Notes: generated from the letters alone by a model not told the origin. DNA of 53,797 bases from Bacilli bacterium (GCA_900754115.1 CAAEBM010000016.1:1-53797), one strand, 5' to 3'. Shown: positions 31,930 through 41,593, counted from the stretch's first letter. Numbers and translations are program-made.

Positions 31930-32868
31930 TCACTTTTTTCCTTTCAATAAATTGCTAAAATCTTCTATTACTTGTTTTGCAACATCAAAATTTGCAAGCG
32001 TTGCTCCACAAGCAAGAGCATGCCCTCCTCCACCATATTTTTTGGCTATATCGACAATTTCAATTTCTTTAGAACGAAATTCACCAAGAACTTGATTTGT
32101 CATTTTATCATACGTAAAGTTTGCCCAAATGTCAACGCCTTTTGTATTTGCCATACAACTAACCATCCCTCTTGAAATGGTTGAAACATCCACTGGAAAT
32201 AATTCAAATACTGATTCATCATTCATTAAATAGGCGACGCCAGCTTCATTAATTGTAATTTTTGATATAAAGTAAGCACGCATTTTTTTCTCTTCTAAGG
32301 TTTCTTCATATAACTTTTTATAAACCCATAAAGCATTTGCCCCAGCTTGAATTAAAGTTGCACTAACTTGAAATAACGTGGGTCGCAAACTATATAAAAA
32401 TCGTCCACTATCCGTTACAATTCCACTATAAAGCGCTGTAGCACTTTCAGGAGTCAATTTTAAATGATTTTCAATAGCAAATTGGGTAATCATTTCACAA
32501 GTTGCTGAAGCAAAAACATCGACATACACACTCGCATCCTTTACATCACACTGATTTTGATGATGATCAATGATGATTCTTTCTTTTGCTAGTGTATAGC
32601 GAGAATCACTGATTAAAGAAGTAACGGCTACATCTAAAATAATTGCCAAACTCTTTTGGATGATTTCATCTGAAACTTCATTCATCGTCCCTAAAAAGGT
32701 AAATTGGTTCATATCTCCTACCACGTAAACCTTTTTATCTTTATAGTTTTGCTCTATTAAGTGTTTTAAGCCCCATTGTGAGCCCAAAGCATCCATGTCT
32801 GGTCGATTATGCCTAAAAATGACAATCGTTGAATATTGACGGATTTTCTTTGCAATTTCTTTATACAT
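31930..32868 (-). CDS. DHH/DHHA1 phosphoesterase (NrnA-like), copy 2
   Basis: Paralogue of the downstream gene with all metal and substrate motifs kept: RHNRPDMDALGSQ, ILDVAVTS, IDHHQNQ, TDSGRF and GGGGHALACGA. The two copies share order and length but are clearly diverged, so this is an old duplication rather than a recent repeat. The ATG at 32868 follows GGAGGAATCG; the longer frame starting at 32925 would lie wholly within the lipoprotein gene. It overlaps the end of the LTD-SNase lipoprotein gene by 8 bases, tying these cytoplasmic nucleotide hydrolases to a surface nuclease. Confidence 0.88.
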   Translation of the reverse strand: MYKEIAKKIRQYSTIVIFRHNRPDMDALGSQWGLKHLIEQNYKDKKVYVVGDMNQFTFLGTMNEVSDEIIQKSLAIILDVAVTSLISDSRYTLAKERIIIDHHQNQCDVKDASVYVDVFASATCEMITQFAIENHLKLTPESATALYSGIVTDSGRFLYSLRPTLFQVSATLIQAGANALWVYKKLYEETLEEKKMRAYFISKITINEAGVAYLMNDESVFELFPVDVSTISRGMVSCMANTKGVDIWANFTYDKMTNQVLGEFRSKEIEIVDIAKKYGGGGHALACGATLANFDVAKQVIEDFSNLLKGKK

Positions 32869-33982
32869 CCGATTCCTCCTTCGGCTGATTTTTATCATAA
32901 TCCCATGTCGGATCTTTTTCTCCATGAATTTTTAAGCCATTTCTTTTTGCATATAATTCAGCATGATATAAAAAGTCTGTATAAAGCACCCCTTTATAAG
33001 TCGCTTCACTTTCTCCAAATTGTACTAAACTATAGCCTTCTTTGACCAATTTAAAATTTAAAAGTTCACCATCAACCCAAACCCAACCTAATAATCGATT
33101 AAATGTTTCATATAAACTGCCATTTAAAACGGATTGAACTTGAATTGTTTGTGCGTTTTGTAATTGTGAATTTGTAAAGTTTTTAGCAGGGACTCCCCAT
33201 TCTTGTGTTAAATCCTCCATCGTTTCTCGCGTATCTACATTTTGATAGCGCACTCTAGTGGAACCAACTGGAGCATTGACTTGCCCCGTATTGGGGAAGT
33301 AAAATTGTGTCGTATCTCCATCCCCATAAGAAGCAACTGTGACAGTAATCACTCCACCTCCACCTAAGGATGTATTTTCTAATGAAACAAAAGGTCGTTG
33401 TAAATCTTCGTCCGTCAGTTTAGGACCTGCAAGTAATTCTTCTTCAGTAATGTCATTTTCAGCTGAATTTAAATGATCTAAAATAGTGTTTGAATAACGA
33501 ATCCATTCCCATTCATCAAATTTTGTCGTAGAGCGCAAGTAATTTGTTTTTCTAACGATTCCTTTATCTTCACAATAACTATAAATGTTATCTTTATCTC
33601 CTAAAATATCAACAGTCGTGCCATCATGATTTAATTCAATAGCATTTCTTCCAGAAAAAATCATTTGATCGATCACTAAATCGGCACGGGATCGCAATTC
33701 ATCAGATAAAAATTCTGATTCTTGAACTATGACATATGTGCTTTTCCCACTTAATTTTCCTTTTAAAGGAACAGAAACGACAGAGCGAAAATAAATTTGT
33801 AAAGAATACTCGCTTAAATCAATTTCTTTGTCAAAACGATTGTATAATTCTAAAGCACTATTTGAATCATTTTCGATAAATTCACTAATTACTAATGGAT
33901 CATTTAGTGTTTCTTTTTTATCACAAGAAGCAACACTAAAAGATAAAAAGAGAAATCCTAAAATTGAAATGATTTTTTTCAT
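32861..33982 (-). CDS. Surface nuclease lipoprotein: lamin-tail domain + SNase domain
   Basis: Predicted lipoprotein (lipobox SVASC) with two domains. About residues 28-150 look like a lamin-tail domain (LVISEFIENDSNSALELYNRFDKEIDLSEY), a fold common on secreted nucleases. About 210-360 are a staphylococcal-nuclease domain: ASYGDGDTTQFYF, VRYQNVDTRET (equivalents of the SNase Arg35 and Glu43), and FNRLLGWVWVDGELLNFKLVKEGYS (equivalent of Arg87). The catalytic residues thus seem intact, and calcium-dependent cleavage of DNA/RNA outside the cell is expected. It has its own promoter and is followed in the same transcription unit by two DHH phosphoesterases. Confidence 0.78.
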   Translation of the reverse strand: MKKIISILGFLFLSFSVASCDKKETLNDPLVISEFIENDSNSALELYNRFDKEIDLSEYSLQIYFRSVVSVPLKGKLSGKSTYVIVQESEFLSDELRSRADLVIDQMIFSGRNAIELNHDGTTVDILGDKDNIYSYCEDKGIVRKTNYLRSTTKFDEWEWIRYSNTILDHLNSAENDITEEELLAGPKLTDEDLQRPFVSLENTSLGGGGVITVTVASYGDGDTTQFYFPNTGQVNAPVGSTRVRYQNVDTRETMEDLTQEWGVPAKNFTNSQLQNAQTIQVQSVLNGSLYETFNRLLGWVWVDGELLNFKLVKEGYSLVQFGESEATYKGVLYTDFLYHAELYAKRNGLKIHGEKDPTWDYDKNQPKEESDV

Positions 33983-33985
33983 ATT

Positions 33986-34008
33986 ATCACCTTTTTTTTA
34001 TTATACCA
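33986..34008 (-). promoter_or_regulatory. Compact promoter/SD module of the LTD-SNase gene
   Basis: On the minus strand TGGTATAAT (plus 34000-34008), seven A, GGTGAT (plus 33986-33991), three bases, ATG. The RNA start must lie at or beside the SD. Confidence 0.6.
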
Positions 34009-34036
34009 TCTTTGCCTTGTTTTTTCATCTAAAAAC

Positions 34037-34070
34037 AAAAAAGTTCTTTCGAATTCTCGAAAGAACTTTC
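34037..34070 (-). terminator. Terminator of the ABC importer/nuclease operon
   Basis: A perfect 12-bp stem (AAGTTCTTTCGA at 34041-34052 and TCGAAAGAACTT at 34057-34068) with T runs on the minus strand. It is the first terminator after the promoter at 41.6 kb, so six genes appear to form one unit. Confidence 0.88.
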
Positions 34071-34086
34071 CTTTTATTATTAATAA

Positions 34087-35871
34087 TTAAGCAATAGTGA
34101 TAGAAGTGACATAACTAGCATAAGCATAGTCAGCAGCAGCACTAATAACCAAATCACCAGTTGTAGCAAAGTCTAATGTAATGGTAAGAGTATATTGTTT
34201 GAATTCATATCCGCTACTATTATTAACTCCCATGTTTTCAGTAGTAACTGTAGGAGTTAAAACATTATCACCTAATTTAATTGTAAAATTATCTTGATAA
34301 CCATATGTAGATAATCCTACTAAAGTTACTGTTGTAACAGAAATATTTTTAACTGTAATGGTTCCAGCTTGTTTTTGGAATTGTAACGCATCTAAATTAG
34401 CAGTAGAATTGGAATTATTTTGTCCCATAACTTGACTTGTTGTTACAGTATATCCATTTACAACATAATCTCCATTATGGTCTGCATAAGAAGATGATGT
34501 AATATCAGCAAATAAAGATTCTCTAGTTAAAACAGTAGTTGCTTCTACATCTGAAGTTCCTACAACTGTTACTTCAAATGTTTTTGTTGCAGTTGCATTA
34601 TTTAATTTAAATGTAGCAGTCAAGGTGACAACGACGTCTTGCCCCCCCCGAGTGACAGTTGCATTTTCACCATCAATAGCAATAGCTGCATTGTCTGAGG
34701 TCCAAGAAACAGTTACATCATGATCTGCGGTTAAAGATAATTTGAAATCAGAAGTGACAGATGTTGTATTGAATTTGAATGATTCAGCAGCCATATCAAC
34801 TTTGTCTTGATCAGTAAAATCTTCATGACCAGTTTTTTCAACTGCTAAAGGTACTAATTGGAATTCATAGAACCAATCTCCTACACCTTTTACAGTTAAA
34901 ATATCACCTACAGTAAATCCTTGGAAATCAGAAGCTAAAGCAGCCGCTTCACTAACATCATATTTTACACGAATTACTGTTTCTGTATTGCCAACCATAC
35001 CAGTAACATTGAAAGAACTTTGTAATGTTCCATTACTAATTGTAGCACTTTGAACATTTGTTACTCTAAATCCAGTAAGTTGAACTAAACTAGCTTGGAA
35101 TAAAGAAGAAACTTTTGCGTTATCATTATCTTCTGCATTTTTAACTGCATCAGTAATATCTTTGTAAGCAGGAAGAGTTTGATTTTCAGCAATTAATTCA
35201 ACTTCCCATGTTGCAGTTGTGTTAGCAGCAATTTGATATAAACCATTATAAGTTGCTTTGGTTCCAGTTACTTTGACTTTGTTACCAATAGCAAATGTAG
35301 AATAATCAGCACCAGGTGCACGATAAATGTAAAGTCCACCTTCTGTTTCGTGTTGTACATAAGCTGTAAAGTTGTTGTAATTAGAATCTAAAACTGAACG
35401 TGCAACAACAATACCTGTCATAGAAACAACTTCACCATCTTTTGTTTCTTGAATTTCTTTTACAGAAGTTTCAGAAACTGGTTCCGTCTTTTTCAAGACC
35501 ATAACTCCTAAGTTTGTATTTTTAGTGATATCTTCACAAACAAATTTAGCAGTTAAAGTAACTAAAGCATCTTCTTCTGTATGTTCTGGACGAGTGACGA
35601 TAGCTGTTTTATTATCTTCTGAAATGCGAACAGCATCATTATTTGATGTATAAGAGATAGTAACACCACTAATACCATTAACAGAAGTAGATAATTCAAA
35701 ATCTTTAGTTACTCCTGTTTCGGCATATTTATTTGCTTTCCATTCATTTTTAATTGATTCCATTGCTGCATCTACTTTTTGTTCAGGAGTTCTACTATCT
35801 TTGTCTTTAGAACATCCTGTCAATACAAGTGCAATTGCAGCAAAAGCCAATAGCAATTTTCCTTTTTTCAT
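34087..35871 (-). CDS. Lipoprotein with bacterial Ig-like and OB-like domains
   Basis: A 594-residue predicted lipoprotein (lipobox VLTGC) of mixed domains and unknown role. About 30-125 and 345-435 are two related Ig-like modules (ISYTSNNDAVRISEDNKTAIVTRP; VSWTSDNAAIAIDGENATVTRG). About 135-235 looks like an OB-fold domain of the kind attached to secreted nucleases (VVSMTGIVVARS... NKVKVTGTKATYNGLYQI), with a second OB-like stretch up to about 335. The C-terminal 150 residues are beta-rich and unrecognised. No catalytic motif is visible. As last gene of the importer/nuclease operon it may bind nucleic acid at the surface. A run of eight G (34642-34649 on the plus strand as C) sits in frame. 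Confidence 0.75.
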   Translation of the reverse strand: MKKGKLLLAFAAIALVLTGCSKDKDSRTPEQKVDAAMESIKNEWKANKYAETGVTKDFELSTSVNGISGVTISYTSNNDAVRISEDNKTAIVTRPEHTEEDALVTLTAKFVCEDITKNTNLGVMVLKKTEPVSETSVKEIQETKDGEVVSMTGIVVARSVLDSNYNNFTAYVQHETEGGLYIYRAPGADYSTFAIGNKVKVTGTKATYNGLYQIAANTTATWEVELIAENQTLPAYKDITDAVKNAEDNDNAKVSSLFQASLVQLTGFRVTNVQSATISNGTLQSSFNVTGMVGNTETVIRVKYDVSEAAALASDFQGFTVGDILTVKGVGDWFYEFQLVPLAVEKTGHEDFTDQDKVDMAAESFKFNTTSVTSDFKLSLTADHDVTVSWTSDNAAIAIDGENATVTRGGQDVVVTLTATFKLNNATATKTFEVTVVGTSDVEATTVLTRESLFADITSSSYADHNGDYVVNGYTVTTSQVMGQNNSNSTANLDALQFQKQAGTITVKNISVTTVTLVGLSTYGYQDNFTIKLGDNVLTPTVTTENMGVNNSSGYEFKQYTLTITLDFATTGDLVISAAADYAYASYVTSITIA

Positions 35872-35893
35872 GTTTTGATTCCTTTCATTTTAA

Positions 35894-37147
35894 TTATTTT
35901 TCGTAAACAACATCATCCATTGAAGATAAGTCAATTTGATTAACACCTTCGTAACAATTAATATTGCCTGTAAAGGTCATTTTTCCTTTATCTGCAAAGT
36001 AATTGATATCCGTGACTTGGTTTCCATTTTCATCCGTAAAGTAAAGTCCTTTGCCTGAACGAATAATAATCTTATTTCCTGCTTCATCTTGAACATTAAT
36101 GGACATTCCATTTTCATTAATGTAACTGTCTTCTTTAACAAATGTGACGTTTTCAAGACGAACTAAGATATTTGTATAATCTGTTTCTTTTATTTCAGGT
36201 ATAGTCATTACTTTTGTAGTAATTGGTCGTCCAGTTTCAATCAATTCTAAATCATGTTCTCCTGGGAATAAAGGACTATATTTTATATCCGTAATTTGAA
36301 TATTTCCATTGTATTCTGTTACAACTCCAGAAAATTTAATATAATTTCCTGGAACAAAGATTTCTTTAACATAATCATTATATCCACTGAAGATGTACAT
36401 TCCATAAGTAGTAACGGAACCATCTTCATTGGTAAATTCTTGTTGAATATAACAATTTTGCGCATTTCTACGTGTAACAACAGCATTAAAGACTACTCTT
36501 TGACCCATCCATTCTTGTCGATTTTCATTGATTTCTTTTAAATCAGTTAAAATATATTCGCCATAGTTGAATGATTCATCTGCTTTTCCACTCCAAATGT
36601 TCAATTTATATTTACTTGCTTGACGATCCGCATCATAAAATACATCTTCGTATTGTGTTTCAACAGTTCCTTTTGATACAGAATATCCATTTTGGACTAA
36701 ACCTAAATTGATTAATTGTCCATCAGCCCAAACCCAACCTAAATAGCGATCTCCAGTAGAATCTGCTTCTGGTTTTTCTCCTTCAGATTGAATGACAATG
36801 GGTTTATTTTTTTCACTTGCTTCTGTCAAAATTTTACAAGTAAAATTCGCAGCTTTTTTCCCATATGGTTCAATTGCTCCTGTTGATTCTGGTGTATCAA
36901 CTCCTAAAAAGCGGACTTTTAATAAATTCCCATTTTGTAAATTGAAATGTGCAGTATCTCCATCTACACATCGATTTAATGTCACTTTTTCGATGCCATC
37001 ATTAAAAAACTCTTTACCTTCATATTCTTGTGTTAACTTTGTCTGTGCAACATAATCGATAAAATCTTTAAAAGGGTCTTCTTTACAAGAAGTTGCCCAA
37101 ACTAACGAAAGCAAAGAAGTAAAGATGATGGCCAATTTTTTCTTCAT
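35894..37147 (-). CDS. Thermonuclease-family lipoprotein with OB-fold domain
   Basis: Predicted surface nuclease (lipobox WATSC). The SNase domain (about 45-195) has CVDGDTAHF, VRFLGVDTPES (Arg35 and Glu43 equivalents) and GDRYLGWVWADGQLINLGLVQNG (Arg87 equivalent), so the active site looks complete. From about 205 an OB-fold follows (MGQRVVFNAVVTRRNAQNCYIQQEF... NYIKFSGVVTEYNGNIQITDI), then a second OB-like region to the end. This SNase-plus-OB layout resembles the B. subtilis YhcR nuclease. The ATG at 37147 follows AAAGGTGATTCAA. The gene sits between the binding lipoprotein of a sugar-type importer and the Ig/OB lipoprotein with no terminator on either side. Confidence 0.85.
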   Translation of the reverse strand: MKKKLAIIFTSLLSLVWATSCKEDPFKDFIDYVAQTKLTQEYEGKEFFNDGIEKVTLNRCVDGDTAHFNLQNGNLLKVRFLGVDTPESTGAIEPYGKKAANFTCKILTEASEKNKPIVIQSEGEKPEADSTGDRYLGWVWADGQLINLGLVQNGYSVSKGTVETQYEDVFYDADRQASKYKLNIWSGKADESFNYGEYILTDLKEINENRQEWMGQRVVFNAVVTRRNAQNCYIQQEFTNEDGSVTTYGMYIFSGYNDYVKEIFVPGNYIKFSGVVTEYNGNIQITDIKYSPLFPGEHDLELIETGRPITTKVMTIPEIKETDYTNILVRLENVTFVKEDSYINENGMSINVQDEAGNKIIIRSGKGLYFTDENGNQVTDINYFADKGKMTFTGNINCYEGVNQIDLSSMDDVVYEK

Positions 37148-37173
37148 TTGAATCACCTTTACTTTTTAATTAT

Positions 37174-38565
37174 TTATTGAACTGCAAATACACACTTATT
37201 ATAAGCTTCTTGGAAAGCTGCCTCAACTGTTTTTCCACCAGCACAAACTGCAGGAATAATGGCACCTACTTGGTTTCTAGCAGTTGCACTTCCTACAAAT
37301 ACAGGAGAAGTGAAATACCAATCTTGTAATGTACGAGTTAAATTACCAACAGCTGCTTTTAATTCACCAGAACTGTGAACTCCTGTTTCTTCATTGTAAC
37401 CAGATAAGAATGCTTCATAAACTGGAGTTTCATAAGAAGAAATGCGAACGGGTTCATAACCAGTAGAAATTGCATATTTTGCACTATTTTCTGGATTAGT
37501 AATATAAGTATAGAATCTCCAAGCGACTTCTTTTTGTTCTTTTGATACATAATCACCTTTATTGAAGAATACGATAGAAGGTCCTTGAGAGATACAACTT
37601 GGTTCATCTGGATTCCATTGTGGAAGAGCAGTTACACCAACTTCAAAAGCATCATTAGATGGATAGTTGTAAGATGTTCCACCAGTAGAACCAATAGTCA
37701 TATGTAATTTTTGTTCAGTGAATTTGGTAGAAGTATAAGTATTATTACCAAGTAAACCTTTAGTAACAATATATCCTTCGTCATACCAATCTTTTACAGT
37801 TTGAACCATGGCTCTAGTATTTTCATTATTAAAATCAAAAGATCCTTTTCCATCGGCACCTAAAGAAGTATAAGGTAAGCCTAGTTGTTCACAAAAAGAA
37901 ATGAATAAATTATCATCAGAGTCATATCCTAATGGCGCTTCATAATCTTCAATTGCTTGAATTTCAGGAAGTGCTAAAATTTGTTGACAAAGTAAAATTA
38001 CATCATCCCAAGTTTCAGGAGCTTCAAATCCATGATTATCAAAAAACGTTTTGTTGTAGAATAGTACTTCAGTCGATTTACTGAAAGGTACAGAATAAAG
38101 TGAGCCTTGTGTATCATACTCTTTTCCTTCTTCCCAGAAAGAAGTAATGTAGTCAGAAGAGTTGAATTGATAAGGACTATCAGGGTTTTCTTCCGTTTCT
38201 TGGTTAGAAGCTTCCACATAAGAAGAGAGTTCTTCAACAACACCTGCTGCTAAATAATCGGCTACATGGTCAGGATAACAAAAGGCCATTGTAGGTAAAT
38301 TTCCAGCACTCATTCCTTTTAATATCTTTTCATTGATATCAGTGTATCCGCCTTGTTGTAATAATTCAATGGTATACCCTTCATTTTCAGGTAACTTTAA
38401 GAATTCTTTTACCATGGCTTCTACTGATGCTTGATTAGTCTTTCCCATTGTATGCCAAAAGACGATTTTTTTGGAAGCATCTTCTTTTTTCTTACAACCA
38501 GAAAGACAAACAGATCCTAAAACAGCTAATAACGAAATCATCAAAATTTTTTTGCCTGTCTTCAT
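37174..38565 (-). CDS. UgpB/MalE-type extracellular solute-binding lipoprotein
   Basis: Family 1 solute-binding protein, lipid-anchored (lipobox CLSGC). The two-lobe fold is indicated by KIVFWHTMGKTNQASVEAMVKEF at the start, GYTDINEKILKGMSAGNLPTMAFCYPDHVADYLAAGVVEELSSYV, YSVPFSKSTEVLFYNKTFF and the C-terminal FYTYITNPENSAKYAISTGYEPVR. The general family is UgpB-like (glycerol-phosphate or oligosaccharide importers). Its operon partners are the two permeases and the ATPase upstream and a nuclease lipoprotein downstream. The ligand may therefore be a nucleic-acid fragment rather than a sugar; this is inferred from context only. Confidence 0.85.
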   Translation of the reverse strand: MKTGKKILMISLLAVLGSVCLSGCKKKEDASKKIVFWHTMGKTNQASVEAMVKEFLKLPENEGYTIELLQQGGYTDINEKILKGMSAGNLPTMAFCYPDHVADYLAAGVVEELSSYVEASNQETEENPDSPYQFNSSDYITSFWEEGKEYDTQGSLYSVPFSKSTEVLFYNKTFFDNHGFEAPETWDDVILLCQQILALPEIQAIEDYEAPLGYDSDDNLFISFCEQLGLPYTSLGADGKGSFDFNNENTRAMVQTVKDWYDEGYIVTKGLLGNNTYTSTKFTEQKLHMTIGSTGGTSYNYPSNDAFEVGVTALPQWNPDEPSCISQGPSIVFFNKGDYVSKEQKEVAWRFYTYITNPENSAKYAISTGYEPVRISSYETPVYEAFLSGYNEETGVHSSGELKAAVGNLTRTLQDWYFTSPVFVGSATARNQVGAIIPAVCAGGKTVEAAFQEAYNKCVFAVQ

Positions 38566-38598
38566 TTTTTCCTTTCTCCTTTTTCTTTTTTTATATTC

Positions 38599-39522
38599 CT
38601 ATCCTTTTAGACCTGCACGAGAAACTCCGCGCATAATGTATTTTCTAAAGAATATGAATAACAATAATAATGGAACTGTGACAACAACGGTCGCTGCCAT
38701 TTGCAGTTCATAACGAATGTGGCCAGAAGAAGTATCTTGGAATGCACCACGTAATCCATTAGAGATTAATCTCCATTCTGGACGGTCAGCAACCAAGTTT
38801 GGCCAAACATAAGAGTTCCATGCGCCCATTAATTTTAAAATAAATATAGAAATTAATGTGGGCATTGCTATAGGAACCATAACTTTCCATAAGTATTGCC
38901 AATCTGATTTACCATCTACTTTTGCCGCATAATATAATTCATTTGGAATTTGTTTAAAGTTTTGGCGAAGCAAATAAATGTAAAACACACTAACCCAAAA
39001 TGGAATAATCATAGATAAATAAGCACCTGTTAAATTGGTTCCAATCCAGCCCAATTTAGCAACAGTAATGTAATTGGTAATGACAAGCATTTCTCCAGGA
39101 ATCATCATCGTTGCTAAAAAGATTGTAAATAAGACATTTTTTCCTTTAAAGTTTAATCTTGCAAAAGCAAATGCTGAAAAGATAGTTGTAAATAAAGTTC
39201 CAATTGTAGAAAAGATACCGACAACTAAAGTATTTTTCAAATAAGTCCAGAATTCAAAAGTACTATCTGGTCCTAAAGCTTCTGCATAGTTTTGCCACAT
39301 GATTACTTTTGGGAAAAAAGTTTGATGAGAAGCGATAACTTCTGCATTAGACTTTAAAGAAGTAATAATCATCCAATAAAATGGAATTAAAACGATTAAC
39401 GCCATGACTACCAAAAAGGCATATAAGACAATTGTGGTAATCACTTTTGCTACTTTTTCAACTTTTTCTAATTTTGCAGCGTTAATTTTTTCATCATTAA
39501 GGACTAAATTTAAATTGGTCAT
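38599..39522 (-). CDS. UgpE/MalG-type ABC permease
   Basis: Second membrane subunit of the importer, six predicted helices, with a cytoplasmic N-terminal extension. The ATPase-contacting EAA loop is ELYYAAKVDGKSDWQYLWKVMVPIAMPTL. Its size (307) and N-terminal length fit the MalG/UgpE class. It ends GVSRAGLKG like other family members. It starts 14 bases after the UgpA-type permease stop, with a GGGAGG site, and is followed by the binding protein. Confidence 0.9.
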   Translation of the reverse strand: MTNLNLVLNDEKINAAKLEKVEKVAKVITTIVLYAFLVVMALIVLIPFYWMIITSLKSNAEVIASHQTFFPKVIMWQNYAEALGPDSTFEFWTYLKNTLVVGIFSTIGTLFTTIFSAFAFARLNFKGKNVLFTIFLATMMIPGEMLVITNYITVAKLGWIGTNLTGAYLSMIIPFWVSVFYIYLLRQNFKQIPNELYYAAKVDGKSDWQYLWKVMVPIAMPTLISIFILKLMGAWNSYVWPNLVADRPEWRLISNGLRGAFQDTSSGHIRYELQMAATVVVTVPLLLLFIFFRKYIMRGVSRAGLKG

Positions 39523-39536
39523 TTGTCTTTCCCTCC

Positions 39537-40466
39537 CTAATAATGAACTTTTTTACTACTTACGTAAAGGTTAATAAACGTAAAGAATAAAATAATGAGT
39601 AACAGTACAACTGCTGCCGCCGCAGCCATGCTAACGGTATTAACCTGAGATAAACCGTTATAAATGTAATAAACAATCGTCAATAAACTATTATCTTGTG
39701 CCCCTGTCGGTCCAGGATTATTTAATAACGCTTTGACCGATGAGTACTCTTTAAACGATCCAATAAACGATGTAATACAAACATATGCGATTTGTGGTGA
39801 AAGTAAAGGAATTGTGATTCTGCGGAAAGTTTTAAATCGAGGCGTAGCATCAATTTTAGCCGCTTGATAGTATTGTTTATCAATTCCTTGAAGTCCACTT
39901 AAAAAGATTAAAATCTTATAAGGTAAGGCATGCCAAATGATATAAATACATAAAACAATCATTGCATCCCATCGATTTGCTCCTACCCCAATCCAGTTTT
40001 TATCGATTCCAAATACGGAATTAATCAGCCCAAAGTCTTCCTGGAACATAACAGCAAAAACCATCCCAATGGCAATGGAGTTTGTGACATAGGGAATAAA
40101 GAAAATCGTTTGAAAAATTTTATGTAAAAAGCGAATCGAATTTAATCCAACTGCAATAAATAATGATAATAAAACAGAAGCCGGAACAGTGACAAATACA
40201 ATTATCAACGTATTAACCAAAGCATACGATAAAAATGTCGTATCATAAGAAAATACACCCGATGTCGTAAAACCAGACATTCCAAAAATCGCTAAATAAT
40301 TATCAAATGTAAAACTAGTTCCTGCAAAACTACCTGAAGTGTAATTATAATTTTTTAAAAAAGAAATAATGATTGTATTTACTAACGGATAAAAGGTAAA
40401 GATTAGCATCAATATTAATGTGGGAGCCAAATAGAGCCAAGCTTTCCAATTATTTTTATGCTCCAT
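39537..40466 (-). CDS. UgpA/MalF-type ABC permease
   Basis: First membrane subunit of the importer, six predicted helices. The opening WLYLAPTLILMLIFTFYPLVNTI is typical of this class and the EAA loop is YYQAAKIDATPRFKTFRRITIPLLSPQI. It shares one base with the ATPase stop, so translation is coupled. Motifs alone cannot separate sugar, glycerol-phosphate or oligonucleotide-type importers. Confidence 0.9.
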   Translation of the reverse strand: MEHKNNWKAWLYLAPTLILMLIFTFYPLVNTIIISFLKNYNYTSGSFAGTSFTFDNYLAIFGMSGFTTSGVFSYDTTFLSYALVNTLIIVFVTVPASVLLSLFIAVGLNSIRFLHKIFQTIFFIPYVTNSIAIGMVFAVMFQEDFGLINSVFGIDKNWIGVGANRWDAMIVLCIYIIWHALPYKILIFLSGLQGIDKQYYQAAKIDATPRFKTFRRITIPLLSPQIAYVCITSFIGSFKEYSSVKALLNNPGPTGAQDNSLLTIVYYIYNGLSQVNTVSMAAAAAVVLLLIILFFTFINLYVSSKKVHY

Positions 40467-41593
40467 TATAGAACCCTTTCCGTAGTATCGCGATTAAAAA
40501 TTAAAATTTTATTTTTCTTGACTCCCAATTTAATTGGTCCAGCACTAACTTTATTATCAGCATCAATAATTGCTTTGAACGTAGGTTTGATGCAACTTTC
40601 ATTTTGACAAACAATTGAAATGTCTCTACCAAGTGTTTCAATTTGTTCAATTGTTGCATTAAATACACCTGTTCTTTTATTAACAATAAAGCCTTCTGGA
40701 CGAATTCCAACATAAACTTCTTGATCATTTAAAGGTTCAGTGGATTCATAAATCATATCATTGCCAATATAAACTTTATTATCTTTTATTTGGCCTGTAA
40801 AAACATTAATAGGAGGCGTACCTAAGAATTGGGCAACGAATAAATTTTTAGGATTATTATAGACTTCTTGTGGTTCGGCTCTTTGTTGTTCTAAGCCATC
40901 TTTCATGACAACAATTTCATCACTAATGCTCATTGCTTCTTCTTGGTCGTGAGTGACAAAGATTGTTGTAATCCCTGTTTCTTTTTGAAGACGTCTAATT
41001 TCCTCTCTCGTTTGAAGTCTTAAACGCGCATCTAAGTTTGATAAAGGTTCATCTAATAATAAAACTCTGGGTTTTTTTACAAGAGCTCGTGCAATTGCTA
41101 CCCGTTGTTGTTGTCCTCCAGAAAGTTGATTTGGTTTACGATCCAAAAGATTTTCAATTTGAACTAATTTAGCAGTATTATAAACCATTTCTTCAATTTC
41201 TGTCTTCTTCAAACGACGTTTTCTTTTGACATCATTCCCATTTTTATCTTTTACTAGCTCTTCAACTTTTAAATTTTCAAGTGGAAAAGCAATATTTTTA
41301 TAGACAGTCATATGAGGATAAAGAGCATAATTTTGAAAAACTAGTCCAATTCCTCTTTTTTCAGGAGACAATTCTGTCACATCTTCATCTCCAAAAAAGA
41401 TTTTTCCACTTGTCGGTTCTAATAAACCAGAAATCATATAAAGGGTTGTTGATTTTCCACAACCAGAAGGACCTAACAATCCTACAAGTTTTCCAGAAGG
41501 AATAACGATGTCTAAATTATCAACAGCGCGAGTTTCATTTTCTTTTTTGTTATCCTTGAAAATTTTTGTAAGATTTTGTAATCTTATTTCCAT
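40466..41593 (-). CDS. MsmK/UgpC-type ABC transporter ATPase
   Basis: Energy-coupling subunit of the CUT1-type importer. Walker A is GPSGCGKST, the signature LSGGQQQRVAIARAL, Walker B VLLLDEPLSNLDA and the switch His in FVTHDQEEAMS. The C-terminal 130 residues form the TOBE/regulatory domain (FLGTPPINVFTG, YVGIRPEG). The insertion VKDKNGNDVKRKRRLKKTEIEE between Walker A and the signature is longer than usual. The ATG at 41593 follows GGAGGAATATT; the upstream frame to 41671 has no site. As first gene after a consensus promoter, it begins the six-gene importer/nuclease operon. Such ATPases can be shared by several importers. Confidence 0.93.
   Translation of the reverse strand: MEIRLQNLTKIFKDNKKENETRAVDNLDIVIPSGKLVGLLGPSGCGKSTTLYMISGLLEPTSGKIFFGDEDVTELSPEKRGIGLVFQNYALYPHMTVYKNIAFPLENLKVEELVKDKNGNDVKRKRRLKKTEIEEMVYNTAKLVQIENLLDRKPNQLSGGQQQRVAIARALVKKPRVLLLDEPLSNLDARLRLQTREEIRRLQKETGITTIFVTHDQEEAMSISDEIVVMKDGLEQQRAEPQEVYNNPKNLFVAQFLGTPPINVFTGQIKDNKVYIGNDMIYESTEPLNDQEVYVGIRPEGFIVNKRTGVFNATIEQIETLGRDISIVCQNESCIKPTFKAIIDADNKVSAGPIKLGVKKNKILIFNRDTTERVL

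Noticed and set aside
32836..34097. Plus-strand frames opposite the LTD-SNase lipoprotein gene
   Set aside because: Shadow frames with poor composition and no start signals.
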